Positions 56,036-64,000 of a stretch of DNA of 64,000 nucleotides are shown here, piece by piece; within the stretch, counting starts at the first letter, position 1; each line of letters opens with the position of its first letter. Under the pieces are notes generated by a model, which was not told where the DNA came from, did not search any database, and saw nothing but the letters and a program-made list of their open reading frames with translations. A program made the position numbers and the translations under genes. Source of the stretch: CAVRXQ01 sp963831155 (GTDB lineage: Bacteria; Actinomycetota; Acidimicrobiia; Acidimicrobiales; Bog-793); NCBI GenBank assembly GCA_963831155.1, contig CAWHOY010000008.1, positions 310,001 to 374,000 of the forward strand, given 5' to 3'.

Positions 56036-56649
56036 GACGAGGCGAGCTTCGTCATGATGATCAGCGTCGCGACCTGCATCGCACCGGTGACACCTGCGGT
56101 GTAGATGAAGCGCTTCATGAGACGGCCGATCAGCTCGCCGTTGGGCTGCGGCTTGCGCAACTCGAAGAGCACGGCGAGGTTTGCCGGCTCGAGGAGCCCG
56201 ATCGCAATCACCGCCATCACGCCGACGACGATCATCGACGCGACGATCCACGGGTGTTGCGGGTAGGTACTGAGGATCGTCCCTTCGTGACGCGCGAGCT
56301 GCCACCCGGCCGCAAGCGTCGCGATGACGAGCGTCGGCATCAAGAGGACCATCTTCGGCATGAATCGTTTCGAGAATTCGACTCGCGCCGGGATCGACAT
56401 GCGTCCGAGCGTTGGACCGATGACGAATCCGAGGAAAAGGTCGATGGCTGTCCAGAGTCCTCCGCTGACGACGTGGAAGAAATCCAGCGCCCACAGCCGA
56501 TTGCTGGCGATGGCGGCGACGAGGCCAGCGAGCGCGATGACGACCAGCGGGATCGCGCGTACCGGCACGATCTGGAAATCGGCACTGGCGGGAGCCTTCG
56601 CCGCCACGGTCTCGGGAAGGGTGCCGACATCGATCAACGCTTCCGCCAT
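56032..56649 (-). CDS. Five-helix membrane protein, CopD/DUF2269-like
   Basis: A 205-residue membrane protein with about five helices. The second helix carries DFFHVVSGGLWTAIDLFLG, whose His could bind heme or copper as in CopD/DUF2269-type proteins; that comparison rests on the pattern only. ATG 56649 has AAGGGGGGAAAA upstream. Translationally coupled to the four-helix gene behind it. The pair is divergent from rpsL with 220 bases between. Confidence 0.55.
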   Translation of the reverse strand: MAEALIDVGTLPETVAAKAPASADFQIVPVRAIPLVVIALAGLVAAIASNRLWALDFFHVVSGGLWTAIDLFLGFVIGPTLGRMSIPARVEFSKRFMPKMVLLMPTLVIATLAAGWQLARHEGTILSTYPQHPWIVASMIVVGVMAVIAIGLLEPANLAVLFELRKPQPNGELIGRLMKRFIYTAGVTGAMQVATLIIMTKLASS

Positions 56650-56870
56650 TTTTCCCCCCTTGGTAGATCGAGGACGGGACGCAATCTACTGATTGATCGC
56701 GCAGGATTGAAGGTTGAACTTCATGGGCGCGTGGGCGGGTGCCGCGAGCGTGGCTGGGGCAGCGCCTCGTGTCTCGTCGTCCCGTGGCGAGGTCCCTCGG
56801 ATTCCCGTAAACTGAGCCGTCCGCTGGCGCACGCCAGTGGGTGACCCCGTGGTCTTTCGGAAGGAAACGC

Positions 56871-57242
56871 GTGCCCACAATCGCCCAGCTCGTCCGCGCC
56901 GGTCGCGAGTCGAAGCGGTCGAAGACGAAAACACCCGCGCTGAAGGGCGCCCCGCAACGGCGCGGGGTCTGCACGCGCGTTTACACGACGACGCCGAAGA
57001 AGCCGAACTCCGCCCTGCGCAAGGTCGCCCGGGTTCGGCTGACGAGCGGCGTCGAGGTCACGGCGTACATTCCCGGCGTCGGTCACAATCTGCAGGAGCA
57101 CTCGATCGTGCTCGTGCGCGGCGGTCGGGTGAAGGACCTGCCAGGTGTGCGCTACAAGATCGTCCGCGGCGCCCTCGACACCGTCGGGGTGCGCGACCGG
57201 GCCCAGGCCCGCAGTCGCTACGGCGCGAAGAAGAGCGCCTGA
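56871..57242 (+). CDS. rpsL: 30S ribosomal protein S12
   Basis: A 123-residue small-subunit protein at the decoding centre. It starts MPTIAQLVRAGRESKRSK, then ALKGAPQRRGVCTRVYTTTPKKPNSALRK, and RVKDLPGVRYKIVRGALD near the end. The Lys residues of the TTPKKPNS segment, where streptomycin resistance mutations occur, are wild type. GTG 56871 has AAGGAAA six bases upstream. rpsG starts on its stop codon. Confidence 0.97.
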   Translation: MPTIAQLVRAGRESKRSKTKTPALKGAPQRRGVCTRVYTTTPKKPNSALRKVARVRLTSGVEVTAYIPGVGHNLQEHSIVLVRGGRVKDLPGVRYKIVRGALDTVGVRDRAQARSRYGAKKSA

Positions 57243-57712
57243 TGCCTCGCAGCGGCCCCGCCCCCCGGCGAGACCTCCAGCCGGACCCCGTCTACCGGTC
57301 CGTCCTGGTCACGCAGCTGATCAACAAGGTGCTTTCGCGCGGCAAGCGCAGCCTCGCCGAGCGCATCGTTTACGACGCACTGACGGTCGTCGCCGAAAAG
57401 ACGGGCGGAGACGCCCTCGCTACTCTGAAGCGCGCCCTCGACAACGCTCGTCCCGAGCTCGAGGTCCGCTCGCGCCGGGTCGGCGGCACGACCTACCAGG
57501 TCCCGGTCGAGCTGCGACCGAAGCGCGCGACGACGCTTTCGATCCGCTGGATCGTCAACTACGCGAAGGAGCGCCGCGAGCGCACGATGGCGCTCCGGCT
57601 CGCGAACGAGATCCTTGATGCGGCGAACGGCCTCGGCGCCGCGGTGAAGCGCCGTGAGGACGTCCACAAAATGGCGGAATCGAACAAGGCGTTCGCGCAC
57701 TACCGCTGGTAG
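57242..57712 (+). CDS. rpsG: 30S ribosomal protein S7
   Basis: A 156-residue primary assembly protein of the 30S head. MPRSGPAPRRDLQPDPVYRS at the start, LINKVLSRGKRSLAERIVYDAL and VELRPKRATTLSIRWIVNYAK are diagnostic. The ATG shares a base with the S12 stop (TGATG). Length is standard. S7 represses its operon in E. coli; no equivalent site was identified here. Confidence 0.97.
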   Translation: MPRSGPAPRRDLQPDPVYRSVLVTQLINKVLSRGKRSLAERIVYDALTVVAEKTGGDALATLKRALDNARPELEVRSRRVGGTTYQVPVELRPKRATTLSIRWIVNYAKERRERTMALRLANEILDAANGLGAAVKRREDVHKMAESNKAFAHYRW

Positions 57713-57730
57713 ACGCCCGATTCGGGCGTC
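57712..57730 (+). terminator. Hairpin at the end of rpsG
   Basis: GACGCCC pairs with GGGCGTC around a 5-base loop, starting inside the rpsG stop codon. No T-run follows. It could weaken read-through into fusA or protect the mRNA. TTCGCC and TAAGTA 17 bases apart (57744-57772) may be a weak fusA promoter. Confidence 0.45.
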
Positions 57731-57808
57731 GCATCGCACCGATTTCGCCTGCATACCCGTACGCTGTAAGTAGCCGCCCGCGCTACACCGAGCCAGGAAC
57801 CCACCACG

Positions 57809-59905
57809 ATGGCAACCCCTCAAAATCGCTCGACCCCCCTCGCCAAGATCCGCAACATCGGGATCATGGCTCACATCGACGCGGGAAAAACCACAACGAC
57901 GGAGCGGATCCTCTACTACACCGGCCGCAACTACAAGATCGGTGAGGTCCACGAGGGTGCGGCGACGATGGACTGGATGGTGCAGGAACAAGAACGCGGG
58001 ATCACCATTACCTCCGCGGCGACGACGGCGGCGTGGCACGACTGCTCGATCAACATCATTGACACGCCCGGCCACGTCGACTTCACCGTCGAGGTCGAGC
58101 GCTCGCTGCGCGTGCTCGACGGGGCGGTTGCGATTTTCGATGCGGTTGCCGGCGTGGAGCCCCAGACCGAGACGGTCTGGCGCCAGGCAGACAAGTACAA
58201 CGTCCCGCGGATCTGTTTCGTGAACAAGATGGACCGGACCGGCGCGAACTTCGACCGGACGGTCGAGATGATCCGTGACCGGCTCGACGCCATCCCCGCT
58301 GTCACCCAGCTGCCCCTCGGTATCGAGGCGAACTTCCGCGGCGTCGTCGACGTCATCGCGATGAAGGGGCTTGTCTGGGATGAAGCGAGCATCGGCGAGA
58401 AGTGGACCGAAGAGGAGGTCCCCGCCAGCCTGCGCCAGGCGGCCGAGGATGCCCGCCACGAGCTCGTCGACCTGACGTCGCACTACGACGACACGGTGAT
58501 GGAAAAGTACGTCTCAGAAGAAGAGATCACCGACGACGACCTCCGGCGCGCGCTGCGCGTCGGCACGATATCGGGGCACCTCGTCCCCGTCCTCTGCGGT
58601 TCGGCGTTCAAGAACAAAGGGGTCCAGCCGCTCTTGGACGCGGTCGTCGACTACCTGCCGAGCCCCGTCGACCTGCCGCCGACGATCGGCCACTCGATCC
58701 GCGGCGACGAGGTCCTCGAGCGCAAGGCCGCCGATTCGGAGCCGTTCGCGGCGCTTGCCTTCAAGATCCAGACCGACCCCTTCGTCGGCAAGCTCACCTA
58801 CCTGCGCGTCTACTCAGGAACGCTCGAAAAGGGTTCGACGATCCTCAATTCGACGAAGGACAAGCGCGAGCGGGTCGGACGCGTGCTCGAGATGCACGCC
58901 AACCACCGCGAGGACAAAGACGCGATCTTCGCCGGTGACATCGTCGCTGTCGTCGGTTTGAAGACGACGACGACGGGCGACACGTTGTGCGACCCGACCC
59001 ATCCGATCGTTTTGGAATCGCTCGTCTTCCCCGAGCCCGTGATCCACGTCGCCGTCGAGCCGAAGTCGAAGGCCGACCAGGACAAGTTGGGCAAGGCGCT
59101 CTTCGCTCTCTCCGAAGAGGACCCGACCTTCCGCGTCCGCACCGACGAGGAGACCGGACAGACGGTGATTTCGGGCATGGGCGAGCTGCACCTCGAAGTG
59201 CTCGTCGACCGGATGCTGCGCGAGTTCAAGGTCGACGCCCACGTCGGAAAGCCGCAGGTCGCGTACCGCGAAACGATTCGCGACGCGGTGCGCAAGGTCG
59301 AGGAGCGCTACATCCGCCAGACCGGCGGTCGGGGCCAGTACGGCCACGTCGTCATCGACTTGGAGCCCACCGGCCCGGCCGGCGGCTACGAGTTCGTCGA
59401 CAAGATCACCGGAGGCGTCATCCCAAAGGAGTACATCCCCGCCGTCGACCATGGCATCCGGGAGGCGATGGAGTCCGGCGTGCTCGCCGGCTTCCCAGCC
59501 GTCGACCAGCGCGTCCTACTCACCTACGGCTCGTACCACGAAGTCGACTCGTCGGAGATGGCGTTCAAGATCGCCGGCTCGCTGGCGTGGAAGAAAGCGG
59601 CACGACTCGCGCACCCTGTTCTCTTGGAGCCGGTGATGGCCGTCGAAGTCGTCACGCCGGAGGAGTTCTTGGGCGATGTGATCGGTGACATCTCCTCGCG
59701 TCGCGGCCGCGTCGAGGGGATGGAGAGCCGTGGCTCGAGTCAGGTCATCCGCTCGCAGGTACCCCTCGCGGAGATGTTCGGCTACGCTACCGACCTGCGT
59801 TCTCGCACCCAAGGACGCGCCACGTTCTCGATGCAGTTCAACTCCTACCAGGAGGTCCCCGAGTCGATAGGCCGGGAGATCGTCGCCCGGGCGACAGGGG
59901 AGTAG
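57809..59905 (+). CDS. fusA: Elongation factor G
   Basis: A 698-residue translocation GTPase. The GTP-binding motifs are AHIDAGKTTTTERIL (P-loop), DTPGHVDFT and NKMDRTGA. Domain IV and V segments such as RQTGGRGQYGHVVIDLEP and SSRRGRVEGMESRG are intact, including the residues near which fusidic acid mutations fall. The start is ATG 57809 after AGGAACCCACC. It lies 96 bases after rpsG. Confidence 0.97.
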   Translation: MATPQNRSTPLAKIRNIGIMAHIDAGKTTTTERILYYTGRNYKIGEVHEGAATMDWMVQEQERGITITSAATTAAWHDCSINIIDTPGHVDFTVEVERSLRVLDGAVAIFDAVAGVEPQTETVWRQADKYNVPRICFVNKMDRTGANFDRTVEMIRDRLDAIPAVTQLPLGIEANFRGVVDVIAMKGLVWDEASIGEKWTEEEVPASLRQAAEDARHELVDLTSHYDDTVMEKYVSEEEITDDDLRRALRVGTISGHLVPVLCGSAFKNKGVQPLLDAVVDYLPSPVDLPPTIGHSIRGDEVLERKAADSEPFAALAFKIQTDPFVGKLTYLRVYSGTLEKGSTILNSTKDKRERVGRVLEMHANHREDKDAIFAGDIVAVVGLKTTTTGDTLCDPTHPIVLESLVFPEPVIHVAVEPKSKADQDKLGKALFALSEEDPTFRVRTDEETGQTVISGMGELHLEVLVDRMLREFKVDAHVGKPQVAYRETIRDAVRKVEERYIRQTGGRGQYGHVVIDLEPTGPAGGYEFVDKITGGVIPKEYIPAVDHGIREAMESGVLAGFPAVDQRVLLTYGSYHEVDSSEMAFKIAGSLAWKKAARLAHPVLLEPVMAVEVVTPEEFLGDVIGDISSRRGRVEGMESRGSSQVIRSQVPLAEMFGYATDLRSRTQGRATFSMQFNSYQEVPESIGREIVARATGE

Positions 59906-60061
59906 GGGCCGGATCGGGACACGCGTCCGCTTCTCCGAAAGAGACCGGCCGCCAGGCGACGTGACCCGACGAGGTGGGTGCGAGACCCGAGAAGATCGAA
60001 GCAATCAACAAATTGGCAGAGCGAAGGGCCCTGCCCAGGACAGACGGAGCTGTCGGCACCA

Positions 60062-61249
<1,188 letters not shown>

Positions 61250-61265
61250 CGACGGGTTCCCGGCA

Positions 61266-61580
61266 GTGGCGCAGCGGATCCGCATCCGCCTGAAGGCGTA
61301 CGACCACGAGGTCGTCGACCAGTCGACGAAAAAGATCGTCGAGACGGTGCTCCGTACGCAGGCGAAGGTGCGCGGTCCAGTGCCGCTGCCGACCGAGCGC
61401 CACCGCTACACGGTGATTCGCTCGCCGCACAAGTACAAGGACAGTCGCGAGCACTTCGAGATGCGGATCCACAAGCGCTTGGTCGACATCGTCGAGCACA
61501 GCCCGAAGACCGTCGACTCGCTGCAACGCCTCGATCTGCCCGCCGGTGTCGACATCGAGATCAAGATTCAGCAGGTCTAG
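61266..61580 (+). CDS. rpsJ: 30S ribosomal protein S10
   Basis: A 104-residue small-subunit protein, also a NusB partner (NusE) in antitermination. RIRLKAYDHEVVDQSTKKIVET and GPVPLPTERHRYTVIRSPHK are clear, and SLQRLDLPAGVDIEIKI closes it. GTG 61266 is the start, 17 bases after tuf, so S10 is physically linked to the str operon. The next gene, rplC, is unusually far away (234 bases). Confidence 0.96.
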   Translation: MAQRIRIRLKAYDHEVVDQSTKKIVETVLRTQAKVRGPVPLPTERHRYTVIRSPHKYKDSREHFEMRIHKRLVDIVEHSPKTVDSLQRLDLPAGVDIEIKIQQV

Positions 61581-61594
61581 AGCTAAAAACGCAG

Positions 61595-61603
61595 TGTTAT
61601 AGT
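61595..61603 (+). promoter_or_regulatory. Possible extended -10 promoter for rplC
   Basis: TGTTATAGT matches an extended -10 element (TGn plus TATAGT) 15 bases after the rpsJ stop. No good -35 is present. Transcripts from here would start just before the structured leader of rplC. Confidence 0.5.
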
Positions 61604-61610
61604 GGCTCGA

Positions 61611-61724
61611 GTCGCCGGGGCGGCGCCCGGCGGCGACAAGACGACGTCCGAGCGTGCCCCGGTACGCCGGGGGACCGCTCGGCACAAGCCATTCCCGCTC
61701 CGCTCGGCAACGCCGGGCGGAGCG
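61611..61724 (+). ncRNA. Structured leader between rpsJ and rplC
   Basis: Three successive hairpins. First, GTCGCC (61611) with GGCGAC (61632). Second, CCGAGCG (61648) with CGCTCGG (61676), enclosing CCCCGG and CCGGGG around a TACG loop. Third, a 13-bp stem with an AAC loop between 61696 and 61724. No T-run follows the last hairpin. In gammaproteobacteria L4 controls the S10 operon through a leader that lies before rpsJ; here the structured region lies after it. An attenuator, an autoregulatory site or an intergenic repeat are all possible. Confidence 0.5.
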
Positions 61725-61814
61725 TCCGCGTGAGAAAGGGCCGTTCGCGCCCTGGCCGACTTCGGTCGGAGTGCTGCGCGGGCAATCGGAGAGAACGAGG
61801 AACGAGGCACGACG

Positions 61815-62459
61815 ATGACGATCAGTGCGGTCGTCGGCGAGAAGATCGGCATGACCCAGATCTTCGACGCCGAGAACCGGGCGGTCCCTGTGACCGTCGT
61901 CAAGGTCGCGCCCTTTCGCGTCGTGCAGGTGAAGACGCCACAGAATGAGGGCTACTCCGCCCTCCAGCTGACCTACGGGTTTCGGCGCGCCTCGGCGATG
62001 AACAAGCCGGAAGCCGGCCACTTCACCCGCGCCGGAGTCGACCCAGGTCGTCGGCTCGTCGAAGTGCACGTCGACGACACCGACGGCTACGCGGTCGGCG
62101 ACGTGCTCGACGTCTCGGTGCTCGCGGCGGGGCAAAAGGTCGACGTCACGGCGATCTCGAAAGGCAAGGGCTTCGCCGGCACGATGAAGCGACACAACTT
62201 CAAGGGACAGGGCGCGGCGCACGGCAACCACAAGAAGCACCGCGCGCCCGGTTCGATCGGCGCCTGCGCGACGCCCGCGCGGGTCTTCAAGGGCACACGG
62301 ATGGCGGGCCGTACCGGCGCAGAGCGGGTGACGACGCTCAATCTGGAAGTCGTCGAAGCCGATCCCGAGCGCGAGATCGTCCTCGTGAAGGGCGCGGTTC
62401 CCGGTCCCCGTGGCGGACTCGTCGTGATCCGCAAGGCCGTGAAGAGTGAGGCGAGATGA
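61815..62459 (+). CDS. rplC: 50S ribosomal protein L3
   Basis: A 214-residue protein near the peptidyl-transferase centre. Diagnostic segments are GEKIGMTQIFDAENRAVPVT and SKGKGFAGTMKRHNFKG. GNHKKHRAPGSIGACATPARVF and GRTGAERVTTLNLEVVEAD follow. ATG 61815 is preceded by GAACGAGGAACGAGG. The stop overlaps the ATG of rplD (ATGA). Confidence 0.97.
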   Translation: MTISAVVGEKIGMTQIFDAENRAVPVTVVKVAPFRVVQVKTPQNEGYSALQLTYGFRRASAMNKPEAGHFTRAGVDPGRRLVEVHVDDTDGYAVGDVLDVSVLAAGQKVDVTAISKGKGFAGTMKRHNFKGQGAAHGNHKKHRAPGSIGACATPARVFKGTRMAGRTGAERVTTLNLEVVEADPEREIVLVKGAVPGPRGGLVVIRKAVKSEAR

Positions 62460-63289
62460 CCGACATCGCGACATCACCGCGCGCGAAGACCAGTCAGCTC
62501 GGCGAACCGGTCGAACTCGAGCGCACCACCGATTCCGGTGAGGAACTTTCGACAGTGACGCTCGACCCCGAGTACTTCTCGGTGCGAGAGAACGTCGCGC
62601 TCGTCCATCAAGTCGTCACGGCGCAGCTCGCCGCGCGCCGCAGCGGCACCCAGAGCACAAAGACGCGCGCCGAGGTGCGCGGTGGCGGTGCGAAGCCGTA
62701 CCGCCAGAAGGGCACCGGCAACGCACGCCAGGGTTCGATCCGCTCGCCGCTTTATGCGGGCGGTGGTGTCGCGCTCGGGCCGAAGCCGCGCAGCTACGCG
62801 CAGAAGACGCCACGCAAGATGGTGCAGCACGCGCTGCGCTGCGCACTCTCGGATCGGGCGCGTTCGGGCAACGTCCGCCTTATCGACCGCTGGAGCTTCG
62901 CGGAGCCGAAGACGAGGCGCGCGCTCGATGCGCTCGACGCACTCGATTGTCGGGGGCGCGTGCTCGTCGTCACCGAGCGCGAATCCGACGTCGTCGAAAA
63001 GTCGATGCGGAACATCCCCGGTGTTGACGCCCTGCCGATCGACCAGCTGAACGCGTACGAGGTGATTCGCTCTGACGTCGTCGTCTTCACCGACGCGACG
63101 ATCCCGGGCGAAGTGACGACGACCAGGGTCGCGACACCGCGTCCTGTCGCCGAGGCGGGAACAAAGAAGGTGGCCGCCAAGAAGACGGCGGCGAAGAAGG
63201 TGGCGGCAAAAAAGGCCGCACCGGCAAAGCCCGCGGGGACGAAGCCCATCGAAATGGACGAGGAACCCGAAGGCGGTGACGAGTCGTGA
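62456..63289 (+). CDS. rplD: 50S ribosomal protein L4 with C-terminal extension
   Basis: A 277-residue protein; the usual length is about 205-215. The core includes AARRSGTQSTKTRAEVRGGG and KGTGNARQGSIRSPLYAGGGV, then the C-terminal NIPGVDALPIDQLNAYEVI. After about residue 225 comes a low-complexity Lys/Ala tail (KKVAAKKTAAKKVAAKKAA) and then an acidic end (MDEEPEGGDES). L4 often represses the S10 operon. The stop overlaps the rplW start (GTGA). Confidence 0.95.
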   Translation: MTDIATSPRAKTSQLGEPVELERTTDSGEELSTVTLDPEYFSVRENVALVHQVVTAQLAARRSGTQSTKTRAEVRGGGAKPYRQKGTGNARQGSIRSPLYAGGGVALGPKPRSYAQKTPRKMVQHALRCALSDRARSGNVRLIDRWSFAEPKTRRALDALDALDCRGRVLVVTERESDVVEKSMRNIPGVDALPIDQLNAYEVIRSDVVVFTDATIPGEVTTTRVATPRPVAEAGTKKVAAKKTAAKKVAAKKAAPAKPAGTKPIEMDEEPEGGDES

Positions 63290-63570
63290 CACGCAGCGTG
63301 CTGATCCGTCCGGTCATTTCAGAGAAGTCCTACGCGCTGATGGACGACGGCGCGTACGTCTTCGTTGTCGATCCGCGTGCCTCGAAGCGGGAGATTCGCG
63401 ACGCGGTCGAGGCGCACTTCTCGGTGCGTGTGCGCAGCGTGAACACGCTCAACCGCAAGGGCAAGGAAAAGCGCGACCGAAGGAGCAACAAAGTCGGCAA
63501 GCGGTCGGACACGAAGCGGGCGATCGTCCGCCTCGTCGGCGAAGACCGCATCGAGCTGTTCGAGAGCTGA
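63286..63570 (+). CDS. rplW: 50S ribosomal protein L23
   Basis: A 94-residue protein at the nascent-chain exit, docking site for trigger factor and SRP. It starts MTRSVLIRPVISEKSYALMD, then FVVDPRASKREIRDAVEAHF and VRSVNTLNRKGKEKRDRRS. GTG 63286 overlaps the L4 stop. Length is normal. rplB follows 10 bases after its stop. Confidence 0.96.
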   Translation: MTRSVLIRPVISEKSYALMDDGAYVFVVDPRASKREIRDAVEAHFSVRVRSVNTLNRKGKEKRDRRSNKVGKRSDTKRAIVRLVGEDRIELFES

Positions 63571-63580
63571 GGAACGCGTC

Positions 63581-64000
63581 ATGGCTGTGAAAAAACGCAA
63601 GCCGACGAGCCCCGGGCGGCGGTTCCAGTCCTCGTCCGACTTCAAAGAGATCACGAACAAGCGCCCCGAGCGCGCCCTCACCGAAGCGCTCCCGTCGACG
63701 GGCGGGCGGAACAGCTACGGCCGCAAGACCGCGCGCCACCGCGGCGGCGGCCACAAGCGGCGCTACCGGATCATCGACTTCTGGCGTGACAAGGACGGAA
63801 TCCCAGCCCGCGTCGCGGCGATCGAATACGACCCGAACCGCAATGCCCGCATCGCGTTGTTGAGCTACGCGGACGGCGAGAAGCGCTACATCATCGCCCC
63901 CGAAAGTGTCGGCGTCGGTGACGTCCTTCAATCTGGCCACGGCGCCGAGATCCGCCCCGGCAACGCGCTGCAGCTGCGCTACGTGCCCGTCGGTTCGACG
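63581..64000 (+). CDS. rplB: 50S ribosomal protein L2, N-terminal part
   Basis: The first 140 codons of L2, which helps form the peptidyl-transferase centre; the gene runs off the right edge. MAVKKRKPTSPGRRFQSSSD at the start and KTARHRGGGHKRRYRIIDF are typical, followed by RVAAIEYDPNRNARIALLSY. ATG 63581 has GAGGAACG upstream. It continues the S10 operon order rpsJ-rplC-rplD-rplW-rplB. Confidence 0.96.
   Translation, partial: MAVKKRKPTSPGRRFQSSSDFKEITNKRPERALTEALPSTGGRNSYGRKTARHRGGGHKRRYRIIDFWRDKDGIPARVAAIEYDPNRNARIALLSYADGEKRYIIAPESVGVGDVLQSGHGAEIRPGNALQLRYVPVGST

Noticed and set aside
55595..56974. A 459-codon minus-strand open frame
   Set aside because: It strings together the real four-helix membrane gene with the wrong frame of its neighbour and part of the rpsL upstream region; the N-terminal 300 residues are Arg/Pro-rich and have no ribosome binding site.
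59978..60061. A 28-residue extension of EF-Tu
   Set aside because: All EF-Tu proteins begin near MAKxKFxR; the extra codons have no conserved pattern.

Overview
The window is one contiguous piece of a high-GC bacterial chromosome, almost certainly Actinomycetota. The signs are: an NDH-1 (nuo) operon with a geranylgeranyl-reductase/menaquinone-reductase-type gene upstream; a YajQ gene beside tRNA-Tyr; the order tRNA-Thr, tRNA-Met, rpmG, tRNA-Trp, secE, nusG, rplKA, rplJL, rpoBC; an MptB-like mannosyltransferase; WhiB-free but GTG/TTG-rich start usage; and strong GC bias at third codon positions. A deep-branching class such as Acidimicrobiia would fit, but the sequence alone does not fix the class. 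It is core chromosome with islands of accessory genes. I saw no insertion sequence, prophage, CRISPR array, rRNA gene or replication origin. Layout: 1-2014, end of hemL and a menaquinone/geranylgeranyl reductase facing it. 2125-17445, complete 14-gene nuoA-N operon, mostly translationally coupled by 1-4 nt overlaps. 17453-18098, yajQ and tRNA-Tyr. 18099-21433, an uncertain small gene, a two-gene ABC exporter and a membrane protein. 21357-26488, a divergent pair of envelope-polysaccharide type membrane proteins (YfhO-like and MptB-like) and a GNAT acetyltransferase. 26567-29796, tRNA-Thr, a secreted protein, tRNA-Met, rpmG, a sigma/anti-sigma pair (sigma gene frameshifted) and tRNA-Trp. 29824-41470, secE-nusG-rplK-rplA-rplJ-rplL-rpoB-rpoC. 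41514-56649, an accessory block: PutA, universal stress protein, a tandem-cyclase/ATPase/TPR protein, a large secreted Ig-repeat protein, an MBL-fold protein, an AraC regulator, a methyltransferase, a HIT-like protein and two small membrane proteins. 56871-64000, str and S10 operons: rpsL, rpsG, fusA, tuf, rpsJ, rplC, rplD, rplW and the start of rplB. Functionally the window joins respiration (NDH-1 feeding menaquinone), transcription (RNA polymerase beta and beta-prime, NusG, an ECF-type sigma) and translation (ribosomal proteins, EF-G, EF-Tu, three amino-acid tRNAs plus tRNA-Tyr). The points most worth a second look are: an apparent frameshift in the essential gene rplJ; a second one in the ECF sigma gene, which also lacks a normal start codon; the sigma/anti-sigma module occupying the place where mycobacteria carry hadABC; a cyclase built like animal soluble adenylyl cyclase; and a strongly structured 234-base gap between rpsJ and rplC that includes a 13-bp hairpin.
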